From: Apostichopus japonicus
Taxonomy: Eukaryota > Echinodermata > Holothuroidea > Aspidochirotida > Stichopodidae
Length of the DNA: 64,000 bases
Assembly (NCBI RefSeq): GCF_037975245.1
Contig: NC_092563.1
Coordinates: forward strand, 26,850,960-26,914,959
Direction: 5' to 3'
The notes below the pieces were generated by a model. The model was given only the letters and a program-made list of their open reading frames with translations. It was not told the origin of the DNA and did no database searches. The position numbers were made by a program, and so were the translations under genes. Every line of letters begins with the position of its first letter. Position 1 is the first letter of the stretch. Of the stretch, positions 25,900 through 38,700 are shown piece after piece.

Positions 25900-26499
25900 T
25901 GGCAGTCATCAAGATCGCGAATGAGACTCATACATATAATTCAGCCGTGATCAGAGCACGAGGAGGCGGGGAGAAGGGGAGGGGGGTGGGGAGGGGAGGA
26001 GCCTTGTCCGTTTTGCCGAAGAGTGCGTTATCCATTCACGTGACGAGTGTTAGGCGTTCTACCTATACATATGTACGGTTATAGAGGGCCCAATTGACCG
26101 TTTGAAGTTGGGTAAATTATCACATCAAACGGAGCAGCAAACTAACAGAGATTGTAATTATCCAAAAGGCGGTCATTTGCTGGTCTGTGTCCTTTCGTTA
26201 TAGTTCAACAATGATCATGGACATCCCCAGGGTTGGGGAGGGGTAATATTTGTCGTCAGAATTGGGACCTTGTTGTACATCTTGCATTTTTCAACAATCC
26301 ATGGGCCATTTTCATATCTGTTCCTGCTACGTTCATGTTCTATCTCAATATTTGTATATGAAAGAAATCTAAATTATCTGCAATATATTCCTCTTAGAAT
26401 TACCTTAAATAAGTTATCACAAATTTAAACTGTTAAGGAATAATTGATATCAGGTAATTTTGGACTTCATTATAGCTTTATTAAAGATCAGTGCTTGGT

Positions 26500-27035
26500 A
26501 TTATTATTATTATTTATTGAATTTCATATAGCGCAACCCCAACAAAGTTTTCGGTTGCGCTTAACAACAAAATACAAAGAAAGAATAAACCATTCACAAG
26601 AAAATAAGATATCAAATGGCGTAGAAAAATGTACTAGATGAATATACAAAAATATACAATTTTATGAAAATCAAAGAGAAAAATAGAAAATGCAAAATGT
26701 TAAATAAATTCTCAAAGAAAATTCAAAAATATGAAATATAATAAATATAAATAATATAATATATAATAATAAATACAAATATTGAAAATTTGAAAAATTG
26801 AGTATATTAGTGATTAGCCAAGAAATAAATATGTTTTGAGTTTTCTTTTAAAAATTGCAAGATTCTCAGATTGTTTGACATGGTTAGGTAATTTATTCCA
26901 TTGATCGGCGCCAAATACACTTATTGCTCTTGAAGCAAAAGTGACCCTCTGTGTTCGAGGAGAAGAAACATCCACATCCAAAATAAAAGAGAAAGGGGAC
27001 ATACCCCCCCCCCCCTCCACATACACACACCCTAA
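26500..27035 (-). mobile_element. 5'-truncated LINE, inverted copy
   Basis: Minus-strand copy of the LINE at 23140-23660, with SRAISVFGADQWNKLPNHV in the frame 26814-27026 and the TTATTATTATTTATTGAATT tail at 26500-26522. Indels separate it from the other copy in the A-rich 3' region near 26730-26780. Confidence 0.7.
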
Positions 27036-27279
27036 CTAGTTAGACTTCAAATTCTCTGTTCCCATTCCCTCTTCCAAATAAAACAGTCTTCAGACGACAG
27101 GGACCAAACAACGTCCGTGTACCCCCCCCCCCACACACACACATACATCCAACCACCTGCACGTCATTCATAGTACACTGCAAAATATAATTACAGAATA
27201 TGATTATGTATTTATTTATTTGTTTATTTTTTTGTTAATTTATTTGTCTACTTTTCGGTTACAATTTATTACTGGTTTA

Positions 27280-30200
27280 TTATTCGTCTGGGATAGGGTA
27301 TCCCTGACGAAACTGGGTGCAGTCGCCCTGGATTGCTGGCCTGGAGTCCGAGTTACAGAGTTCTGGGTCTTCGTCAGAGCCGTCTGTACAATCAAGATAA
27401 TAACCATCACATACGTCACACTCCGTTATACACATTCCGTCATCACATTGAGCAAGTTCAAAGGGTTTGATAAAATTAAATTTCTCTTCAATGTCACAAG
27501 TCGCTGAGGAAATAAAACAAATACGAAAAACGTAAATAATGAACCGAAGAATAAGTTTATATTAAGAACAAGGCCGGGGTATGGGCGACGGATTGAGGGA
27601 GATAGTTAAGCGTGATATGGCCCTATCATACTGCGCGCGAATCACCTGATACCGTTGCCGTTACTATATTAGTCTTTTACGTACATAGGGCACTCTAAGT
27701 TGGCTTACATATCGGCGAATAAAGCTTGCGTGTGGTTACTTAGCATCATTGACGAACGAAGGATGTTTCCCAATAATTTGACGAGCTATATCTTAGAAAC
27801 GATGGGAAAGACATTATTATACTGTGCAAACTGTAAAGGTGAAACCAGTCTTAACGTTGCTGTAACTATAATTATAAAATATAAATAATTAATATTTTTG
27901 CGTTTTAAATGATATGGGCTTATTTCGTTTTTCGGGTAAAGGATTTCATTTGTCTCTCTGTCTCTCTTTCTGTGTCTGTCTGTACGTGTGTGTTCAGACT
28001 GAAAGAGTCAAGCATATACCTTTCGAATCCAAAATCATGAACTCGCCCGGTAAACATTATCTACTAATTTACAATTAAAAACAAGTTATTATATTACTGT
28101 AATAAGGTAACGTCCCATACGAATACAACATTCTATAGGAGAAAGCGGCATAGTTACTATAGCTACAAACGATTTGCGCATCTATACGGGTGGGGGTGAG
28201 TTGGTGTTGAAGGGTGGGGGGTGGAGTATACATTGCATGCTACTTGACATCAGTGCAAACAACAATAGTGACCGTACCACTGTCTACTTGTACTGACCTT
28301 CCCATTTGCTGGCGCACCAAGCAGGATGTTCGTCGAAGCCATTTGGACAGTCAATGATGCTATCACAAAAATATGATGGATAGATACAGCAATTGCTGTC
28401 ACCGAAACAGGGTATCTCATATGTGGATCCAGTACAGCTTTGGCAATTTCCTATGTTATAGGAAGAGATTGAGAGAGTTATAGCATGAAACAATGTAATA
28501 TATAACACTGACAAGTTTAGGCTTCGTTAATGTTATATGAATCCCATAGGCTACCTCAGGTATATATCTATAGGTGTTATAGTGAGCCCGGGAGAGTAGG
28601 TGAGCGTGTGGTTGGGGAGAGGGCGTATGGCAAGCCGTTTTACTTTTTATTCGATATTTGATGATATCATCAAATATTTGGTGATATCACCAATTCATTT
28701 GCTGATATCACCAATTCATTTGGTGATATCACCAAATAATTGCTGATATGATTAAATAATAGCTGATATCAACAAATATTTGCTGATATCAGCAAATGAA
28801 TTGGTGATATCAGCAATTGAATTGATGATATCAGCAAATCATTTGCTGATATCAACAATTCCGACATATCATTAATTAATTAGTGATATGAGGAACGGAA
28901 TTGCTGATATCATGAAATGATTTGGTGATATCACTAAAAGATTTGCTGATATCAGCAATTGAATTGGCGATATGTTGGAATTGCTGATATCAACAATTCA
29001 TTTGCTGATATCACCAATTCATTTGCTGATATCAGTAATTCAAGCGTATCGAACCAACGTCTACAAAAAGGAATTAGAAACGAGCGCCATCAACAGGCAT
29101 TCTTTTTGGGTCTTAAGGGCGCTGTTTGACTGGTAGCGGGCACAGAAAGGCGCCTGGTGCGCGGTTAATTTCAGCCTTGGTTATAGCGATCAACGGGAGG
29201 GGAAAGTGGACTAAGTTACACAGTACCACTACTGCCCAGGCGCGGCGGAACGGAAAAATTATTGGGGGGGGGGGCTAATGTGTGGACACTATCTAAGCGG
29301 AGCGGAGCGTACAAGAAAATTTTGGGTTTTTTCAAACCCCCAGATGGCCGGAAACGGCACTTCCCGAGTGTTTTATGCTTCGAATACCTACCCCTAGAAT
29401 ATGGGTCTCAAGCCTGCAATTTCTCAGATTGCACGAGAAAGTCTGTAAAAACATTGTAATTTGTATATTCGATGGTGTTTTAGTAAGAGAGTAGCTATTA
29501 CTCGAAGTGTACTCGCAAAGACGTTTTTGAGTGTAGTAAGTACAGTGGCGGAGCTAGGGGTATTGGTCAGGGGGGGGCAAGAATAGTCTGTAGGGGCGCT
29601 TTCGACACTATCTAAGCGGAGCGCCACCACAGGTTGGCGCGGAGCGGTCAGAAAAATTTTGAGTAAAGACACTCCCTAGATTGCAGGAAATCACCCTTTC
29701 GGGCCTTACTAATTTGCAGATAAACGGAGAATAAATAGGTGTCGTCGCCATTTTGTCGGAAAATTACACCAACAGAATATGACAAATGTCAATAGGTATA
29801 TGAGAGCGCAATAAAATAGTCAATTGTCGCGAATAAGTAAAAAAGTAGTGAAAAGCTGAAAAGGGCGCCAGCAGTCCATTTGAGTCCGTCAGGGGAGGGG
29901 GGGGCATCCGCCCCTGACTGTATATATGGACGCTCCGCCACTAAGTAAGGGGATGTTGGAGAACTGGCTGAAATGAGGCAAGTCATTGGCCTAAGACGAA
30001 GTTGTGTTACGATTACCGGTACTCACACTAACTTCTTCCACTTTTCACGGGGCGTGAAGACGCGGTTGGGGTGACAATGTGGTCTATAGCCAGGGGACGG
30101 GCCGAGGGTCCCCCAGCAATTACTAAAATTATTACACCTATATAGTATACGTGTGCATCGGACAGATCGACAAGTATGCATTGAAAAATGGGCAGATGCA

Positions 30201-33200
30201 CGTTTCGGAACCTTGGTAAATATTGGGGGGGGGGGCTTATCATGCATTTGCCCCCTCAACTTTTTCATTGGGGGATGAGCCCCCCCAAGCCCCCCGGTTC
30301 CGCCGCCACTGGGGAGGGGGTGCCCCCTCCCCTTTTGAAAATTTTCTATTGCTGAATGCCCTCAGATGCAATTTGGTGCAACAAAAGTGTACAATGGTGA
30401 TGTTAATTTACTTCTAAAAAAAAATGTTTCCCAGGTGTAATTTTCTAAAATATTTGTGAAACAAAGTTGGGATCATCTTTCTCAAGAAATTTTATTTCTC
30501 ATAGGTTATAAATTTCTTACAACCAGCCTGTAACTGCAAAACGGTGTTAAACTGTAAATCCTCATGCTCATACAGTTACATAGCTCCCAACTCTTGAGAA
30601 GGCAAATGCTGGTCCATGCCACGAATCGCTGTCCTGCGGGAGGGGTATAAGGGGAGGGGGTGTCCCCCTCCCCCTTTTGATTTTTTTTGGAATCCTGGTG
30701 ATGCCTACATGTAAAATGGTGGCACTTAGAAAGGCTTTTGTCACCCAAAATTTTCTGAGAAATATGCATTTTTTCTGTGTGTAACATCAATAAATTGAAT
30801 AGTAGGTGATAATTCATTCTTTCCCGTGGCATGAAAATGTTCGCTGCTCGCCCCAATGAAAAGAAATATAGGCTAATTTGAGGTTCAAATGATGCTGTAA
30901 AGGAGGTTTTATACTCTATTATGCTAAATGCTAAAGAAATGATGGTTGCTAAGTCAAAATTTGATGCAAATTTTTTTATGTATACTTGACAATTACAATG
31001 CGGTTTTTTCGGACGCTTGTGCGGGTCAGCGGGTTTGGGTGTTAGAATGCGGGTCTAATTCCCGCGAATTGCGGGTCAGTTGGGAGCTCTGCATTTAATT
31101 TTAAACCAGAAAACGAGAAGGTTTAGACTAGTCTACCACTGCTATTCCTCTCGATTTTTTAATTTCCAATCATATGATTTAGCGGATGTTCGGAAACACT
31201 TTTTGGCTCACCTTTGGGGGGGGGGGGCCATGGCCTTTTGGCCCCCCCCCTTGGATCCGCCAGTGAGTCATTTTATGATTCCGAGTAATGTTTTGGAAGC
31301 TGATATTTCATCGATTTGGTGAATTAGCTGATGTTAACAACCCTATTAGTGTAACTACACCCCACTCCCCCTCCCCTTCCCCACCTCAAATATTTGACTC
31401 TGCCAAACTTTTGATTGATCATTGCCTGGCAACATTGTAATAATAACTACAAGCCCAAGCACAAAGCAATATTTCCGGGTTTTAAGATAATTTATCAAGA
31501 AAGAGCAGGCGCGCAACCACCATCTTTGATAAGGAGATAGGAGAGGTCTGAAGAAGGGAGATCTCCGCTTCCCGTTAAAAATAAATTAGGTAAAAATCGG
31601 GCTGTTTAGATGCAAAGTGTAGTTATAGTTGCAGCTTTTGAAACAAACAATATTGTATAACAATATTGTATAACAAACAAAGTTATGAATTTATGTGTAC
31701 TGTACACCAGGATTTGTCTTGTTGTATACTATTCTGTGAGTCAGTCTGGCGGAGTGGGGTGGGGTAGGGGCGTATAAGTAGGAGAAAGCCCCTCTAGACA
31801 AGATTTGTTAAGGAATTCTTAAGGAAGTGATAAGTGTGGTCATATGCAACAAGGAAAAAACAATCGAACTCCCTCAATAAAACCCTGAGTTAAATTAGAA
31901 TCAAGTTACAATGATATTAATTTAACGTAGATGACCTTGGTAACATGCCCCGTGTGGTTCTGATCATATTGATATGTGGAAGCTTATACCAAGTTAGAGG
32001 TGACATGATATTTCTATATTTCTCACTGAGTGAGTCACTGCACTTTCGGTGGATCGTTTTCAGATTATCAGCGATTCTCTGATAACGATACATCTCTGCC
32101 ATGATACAAGAAATTAATACTTTACCATGCAGGTAGAATCATATCAGGTTCATTCCATACCGTATCAAATCACCAATTTTGGAGTATCTTGTACTTCGAC
32201 ATTTTTCAAAGATCCCCAAATTTATTGTATGCTTGGAACACCATAAAATAAGCATATTCTGACAATTTCAGTTACATTGCTTCAAAATTGGCCGATTTAT
32301 CACACCTTGAAATTCCACAATTTGTCCCCACCGTGTCATTTTGGCATTTTCTTGATTTTTGAGGTCTCATTTCTCAGCAATTAAATATTCTTCTACCTTC
32401 CTATTACAGATGCCTATAGAGTCTATCCCAAAGAATATGAATTTAAAAAAATAATCTATAAAAACATTGTCTTGTGGAGTTAGGTTAACTGTTTCAAAAT
32501 ATACGATTTTGGTATCTTTCACTACTGAAATATGTGATATTTTAAATTTTAAATTGTTCCTAAATCATTGCTTTAGGGTACTTGATTCTTTCAGAGGCTA
32601 TTATGTCTAGTACAAACAATGCAAAATAATGATAAAAATGCTTTCCTATAATATATTTGCAAGTTGTGCAGCTCTAAAGTTGCTATTTCATGCTGCGATT
32701 CAGCATGAGGAAGGGGTTTTGATGCCAAAGTTATACCAACGTAACCATGTTAGAGCTGTGAGGGTCTTCTACTTTAATTATAAGTATAAATTTCTTACAC
32801 CTTTACAAATTTCATGGTTCTAGCATTTCTCAATATTAGTTTAGGAGGTAGTAAACTTGCTCTGATGTACACAAGAGGTCGTATATGACAGCCGATAACT
32901 CAAAACGCGTCATTTTGAAAATATCTGGGTTCTCTTTCTAGAAGAGATATAGTACCACCCTAGCTGTTTGTACCAAAAATTTGAGGAGAGTAATTTGCCT
33001 TATTTTAAAATGAAAAATCCTCAAAGTTTGGGATGTTTACCAAAAAACGTTCTTGGTATCATTTTAACTTTTAAAACTTGGGTTTAATTGAAACCCTTTC
33101 TTTCGAGGGCAGCCAATCTTCGTCAACGCGTATATTCTACAACAGAAAACGAGGTAGGAAACAATTTTCTAAGTGGAAAGCAGCTTAAAAGGATTGTCTG

Positions 33201-35722
33201 GTAGCCCTGAAAATTAACCTAAAAAAATGATAATTAATTTTTCAAACATGTAGTCAAAGTATCAAAGTATGAGAACGCTAATGTTGCGTTTGACAGAGAA
33301 ACGAGGTTTAATCGTTAATAATGGACATCTCAAACATGATTTGAACAGCCTCGAACGTGACGTCATTTTCGCAATTGCAGATTGCGATATAACCCACGCT
33401 CCGTACAGTACCGTACTACCTACAGTAATCACAACAAAAAACGCGTTTGTATACAGATTCATTTCTTCCTTAATTTTCGGTGAAATTTCTTATAAATTAG
33501 ATATGTTTTTAAAAACTCCTTAAGCCGCCATATATGTCATAAAAGCACAATCAGACTCAATAAAACCAGTTTTCCAGTGTCCGAACATTTTAATCTTCCA
33601 CAACACAATATCGACTGTCTAAAGTTTGCCATAATCATGGGTAATTTGTCTGACCATAATAAAAGAAACTTGAAGGAATTCGAATTGATCCTTAAAGTAC
33701 GTTCACACTGTCATGGTCTCAATAGGGATAATGGCTCTTCTTTCCGGGTTCAAGCACTTTGAACAGTCTGGGGGGTTAAGGTAGACTAACGTGATTGAAA
33801 TCACTCTTTTTACACACTAAGGTGTCCGAATATTTGTGTAGCGTGTAGTTATATCTATTCTAAATATGTATTTGGAAAGGAATGAAGCCTATCGCTTGTA
33901 GCTTCGTAGTATCAGAAATGTCCTTACCGTATCAGAAATACACGTTATGTTTGAGAGTATACCATAAGACATGGGCCTTCCTTATGAATCTCAAATAAAG
34001 AACTTCAAGTAGATTCGTTTTCCACACTAAAACAAACTGTTACAAATGTAAACTTAAACCAAACCAACACTAATAATAATTTATGCAAGCATGACTTAAT
34101 CAAATAACCTAAACTACAATTCTGTGAATGTTAATACGTCACAATTTACTTGAAAAGACGAAGTTCCTTTCTTGACCTTTTATCAGATATCAATAGAAAG
34201 TGTTTGAGATGTTTCTCATCTAGAAGCATCACTACATTTGACGCATATCCATCCATAAGTAAACATTTACGATGTCGACCCCACCCCCCCCCCCCCCATA
34301 CCCACCACTCTCCAGGCGCGGCGGAACGGAAAAATTATTGGGGGGGCTAATGTGTGGAGACTATCTAAGCGGAGCGCCACCATCGGTTGGCGCGGAGCGT
34401 ACAAGAAATTTTGGGTTATTTCAAACCCCCAGATGGCCGGACACGGCACTTCCCGTGTGTTTTATGCTGCGAATACCTAGCCCTAAAATATGGGTCTCAA
34501 GTCTGCAATTTCTCAGATTGCACGTAAAAGTCTGTAAAAACATTGTAATTTGTATATTCGATGGTGTTTTAAGAGAGTAGCTATTATACTCGTAGTGTAC
34601 TCGCAAAGACGTTTTTGAGTGTAGTAAGGACAGTGGCGGAGCTAGGGGTATTGGTCGGGGGGGGGGCAAAAATGGTCTGTAGGGGCGCTCTCGACACTAT
34701 CTAAGCGGAGCGCCACCACAGGTTGGCGCGGAGCGTACAGAAAAAATTTGAGTAAAGATACTCCCTAGATTGCAGGAAATGACCCTTTCCGGGCCTTGCT
34801 AATTTGCAGATAAACGGAGAATAAATAGGTGTCGTCGCCATTTTGTCGGAAAATTACACCAACAGAATATGACAAATGTCAATAGGTATATGAGAGCGCA
34901 ATAAAATAGTCATAATAGCGAATAAGTAAAAAGTATAGTGAAAAGCTGAAAAGGGCGCCAGCAGTCCATTTGAGTCTGTCAGGGGGGGGGGCATCCGCCC
35001 CCTGACTGTATATATGGACGCTCCGGCACTAAGGGGATGTTGGAGAACTGGCTGAAATGAGGCAAGTCATTGGCCTAAGACGAAGTTGTGTTACGCTTAC
35101 TGGTACTCACACTCACTGCTTCCACTTTTCACGGGGCGTGAAGACGTGGTTGGGGTGACAATGTGGTCTATAGCCAGGGGACGGGCCGAGGGTCCCCCAG
35201 CAATTACTAAAATTATTACACCTATATAGTGTGCATCGGACAGATCGACAAGTATGCATTGGAAAATGGGCAGATGCACGTTTCGGAGCCTTGGTAAATA
35301 TTGGGGGGGCTTATCATGCATTTGCCCCCTCAACTTTTTTATTGGGGGGGGGCTGAGCCCCCCCAAGCCCCCCGGTTCCGCCGCCACTGCTACTGCCACT
35401 GGGAGAGGTACCGTGGCTACTCATGCACTTGTGACAGGGAGGACAAACATTGGGCAAGCACCGAGTAGGCCAGGCCTATAAACCTATGAAAAATAATATC
35501 GGGGTGGTTAAGTAGCTCAATATGAAATACCAAAATGTAAAAAGTATACCCTGGTCGGCGGGCGACAGAAACAGGCTGGGAACTGTGTCCATTAGACTGG
35601 CTCCCCGATGGTGGCTGCAACCAGTGGCGGGAGATTTGTTTCAAATATTGGGGTGGGGGGACTTTAACTTGGGTGCAGACGCGTAACATTTCCCCCACCC
35701 CAAATTAAAATTTTAAATTAAA

Positions 35723-35758
<36 letters not shown>

Positions 35759-38700
35759 ATATATATATATATATATATGTATGTAAATATAAATACAGGC
35801 GTGTATCCAGGATTTTCTAACCCGGGGGCGCGATCGAATTACTATCTAAGCGGAGCGCCACAGAAAATTTCTGGTTTTGATAGCCCCCCAGATCACAGGA
35901 AATGGCACTTCTCGGGCTTGAAAATGATCAACAAGTTGTATACTTTGGCCTGAGAATCAAGGTTTCCCAATAGTTTTTTTTTTCTATCCATAACCTTTCC
36001 AAGATTGTCACCAGTCACACATCATGTTCGACCTCATCGCTTCTCCTGTGGATCATTGCTTTGGAAGGTAATACTACGTAACGGCCTATACAATACCCGT
36101 CAGCCCCACTTTTCAAGGTTTGAAGCCCATTATTTGTTCAGAATTTGAATTATAAATTCACTTCAAAACATATCCATAAATGTTGCACAAAATTTCATCT
36201 ATGGTCAACCAATATATAAAAAAAAAACTTCAACCCCTAACAGACCGGTCAGTAGAGGGAAGTATGATGAAGAATGTTGGTCAGGGAATTTTCGAAAATT
36301 CAGACACAGTTAATTTATTGTGTACAAATTTTATAAATATAAAACTTCGATATCGTTAAAAAAGACAAAAAAGATCTTCGCCCCACCCCCCCCCCCCCCT
36401 ACTTGGCTACGTGCCTGCGGTTAGAAATCTTGTAGGAAACAGGCCAAATGGAAACCCAGTGACCCAGTGAACCCATACCGATGTGGATCATATATATGAT
36501 TGTACGTACTTACACTCATACACAAGATATGTACAGACATTATGATAATAATCATGAGTGACAACATGCTATACGGTCACAGGTCACAGAAACGACGACG
36601 AAGAGTCATTTACCTCATAGCGCATGTGTTGGATGAAGTTTTAGCCACCGCCAAATAGGATTTGGATAAATAATCTCATGCATTAGTTTCTATTTATTCA
36701 CAAAAACACTATGCCACCAAATATTGGGGAGGAGAATATTAGATACTATATCCCCCACCTAAAATATGCCCCCCCCCCCATGATCGCCGCTCATGGCATG
36801 CAACGTTCCGTCTGGCTGTGCCTGTGCGTCTGCGATGGAAAGGAGCTGATCGTGCACAGCTGCTATTGAATTGAACCTGTGCTCATCGATGCTCGCGTTA
36901 ATCCGTTCTAAATTTCTCTTTGCCTTGGAGAAGACGTTCTTTCGCTTCAGAAGCATTATCATTGCCAGTTAAGAGCCTCTCTACTTCGCCCAAAATCCGA
37001 GAACTTCTGTCAATAACGATCTGTGCTTCATCAAGTTTACCGCAATCGCCAAGGTGAAAGTAACGCTACCCGTACCCTGTTGTCTCGTCACTGTCATTTG
37101 CATGTACTGCTTAGTACACTGACATCGTGTGCGCATGCTTGTAAGACGGGCTGTCACGGTTGAATTACTGATATCATCGTCACGGTTGAATTACTGATAT
37201 CAGCAAATGAATTGGTGATATCATCAAATGAATTGGTGATATCAACAAATGAATGGTGATATCAACAAAAGCATGCATTAGTGATATGTACGGTTCATTT
37301 GCTGATATCATTCAATCAATTACTGATATCACCAATTGATTTGTTGATATCAGCAAATGAATAAGTGATATGTTGGAATTGTTGATATCATCAAATGATT
37401 TGCTGATATCACCAATTATTTGATGATATCAGCAAATAATTGTTGATATCATCAAATGAATTGGTGATATCAGCAAATGAATTGGTGATATCAGCAAATG
37501 AATTGCTGATATCAACAATTATTTGGTGATATCAGCAAATAATTGTTGATATCAGCAAATAATTGTTGATATCATCAAATCATTTGATGATATCAACAAT
37601 TATTTGCTGATATCATCAAATAATTGGTGATATCAGCAAATCATTTGATGATATCAACAATTATTTGCTGATATCACCAAATATTTGATGATATCATCAA
37701 ATATCGAATAAAAAGTAAAACGGCTTGCCATAAGGGCGCGGAAGGAGGGGGGGTTATGGAATCACACCTGATGAACGTATAAAAAACTGGGTTGCAGATG
37801 TTATTGTCATCATTTGATAGTTTTCTATACAAGGGGTAATATCTACAGGAACATTAAACTCATCTTACAAGTTTGTTTGAAATCTAGCAAAGAGTCAAGC
37901 ATATGCCTTTCGAATCCAAATAATTCATTCATCAGGTAAACAGATCTGCTAATTTACATTAGGGAAACCCGCGCGGAAGTCATCAATAATCATAATCATA
38001 ATCGTAATCGTAATCATAATCATACAAGGTTGTTGTGTTGTCAATATCAAGTTGGACTTTCTAAAACAATGGATCTTTATTCACATTTACATTTAGGAAC
38101 CGATATCAACATCAATTTATCGTTAAAAGGAGCACTACAGACATTTAGCATATATTAAATCTGAATATCTTGAAAACCTTTTTATTTATAACAAACAAAC
38201 ATAACTTTTGCTGATCTTCCTCCTATTATTACTGGTCTATAGCACATCAAGGCTAAAACTCAGCCTAAGGTTATCCTTTAAATATCGACGGAATTGTCGA
38301 AAAATTAACTCGGGCAATAACAATAATTTGTATCCACGTTCACACTTCACACTTCACAGAACTTAATTCTTGCAAGTTTTGTACCAAGGGCTATTGTATT
38401 ATCATATATCAAGCCGTGTATTTATTATAAGGCCACGGTTATTTCTTTCTTCTTTCCTTTTATGCTTTTCATTCAGGCAGTATTCTATTTGTTAAGCCCT
38501 CAAGAATATTTAGTTTACTCCCCTTTAACTTTGATGTACTTTTCGTACTTAGTCTATGTACACAATACGTGATTAAAACAAATATAAATGAATGAATGAA
38601 TGAATGAATGAATAAATATGACTGAGTCTGATGAATATAATTTGGTAATATATTTTGAAGATTTTTTGAAATGAAGATTATATGCAAAAGCGTTAACTGT

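Larger units (their letters stand above)
29237..35389. mobile_element. 6.15-kb composite hAT-like insertion
   Basis: The left end, CAGGCGCGGCGGAACGG, starts at 29237. The right end, CCGGTTCCGCCGCCACTG, stops at 35389. The flanking 8 bp are identical, CTACTGCC (29229-29236 and 35390-35397). Internally both ends are formed by two direct copies of a unit of about 1.08 kb (29237-30311 and 34313-35389), each with its own pair of termini. The inner flanks of these units do not match each other. The whole thus appears to have been inserted as one object using the outermost ends, or to have been built later by recombination between copies. Confidence 0.75.
28626..37732. mobile_element. 9.1-kb TIR transposon with GATATC arrays, 6-bp TSD
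   Basis: Termini start TATGGCAAGCCGTTTTAC and are perfect inverted repeats over 64 bp (28626-28689 and 37669-37732). The target duplication AGGGCG is exact (28620-28625 and 37733-37738). The uninterrupted site is preserved in the left arm (near 21450, GCGCCCTCTC), which reads GAG-AGGGCG-CGG on the same strand. Inside each end is an array of GATATC-centred palindromes. No intact transposase was found; a broken coiled-coil-like frame lies at 36759-37060. A 6-bp duplication with TAY ends would fit the IS3EU superfamily as remembered, but the terminal sequence was not matched to any named family. Perfect ends suggest a fairly recent insertion. Confidence 0.9.

Noticed and set aside
30506-30856. 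116-codon minus-strand frame as a transposase candidate
   Set aside because: Contains poly-C-derived Pro/Gly stretches shared with MITE sequence and no catalytic motif.
33262-33523. 84-codon open frame and its antisense partner
   Set aside because: No family motif, located in repeat debris of the composite insertion.
28665-37700. GATATC arrays as CRISPR-like repeats
   Set aside because: Units are short palindromes with variable flanks and no unique spacers, sit at transposon ends, and the genome is eukaryotic.
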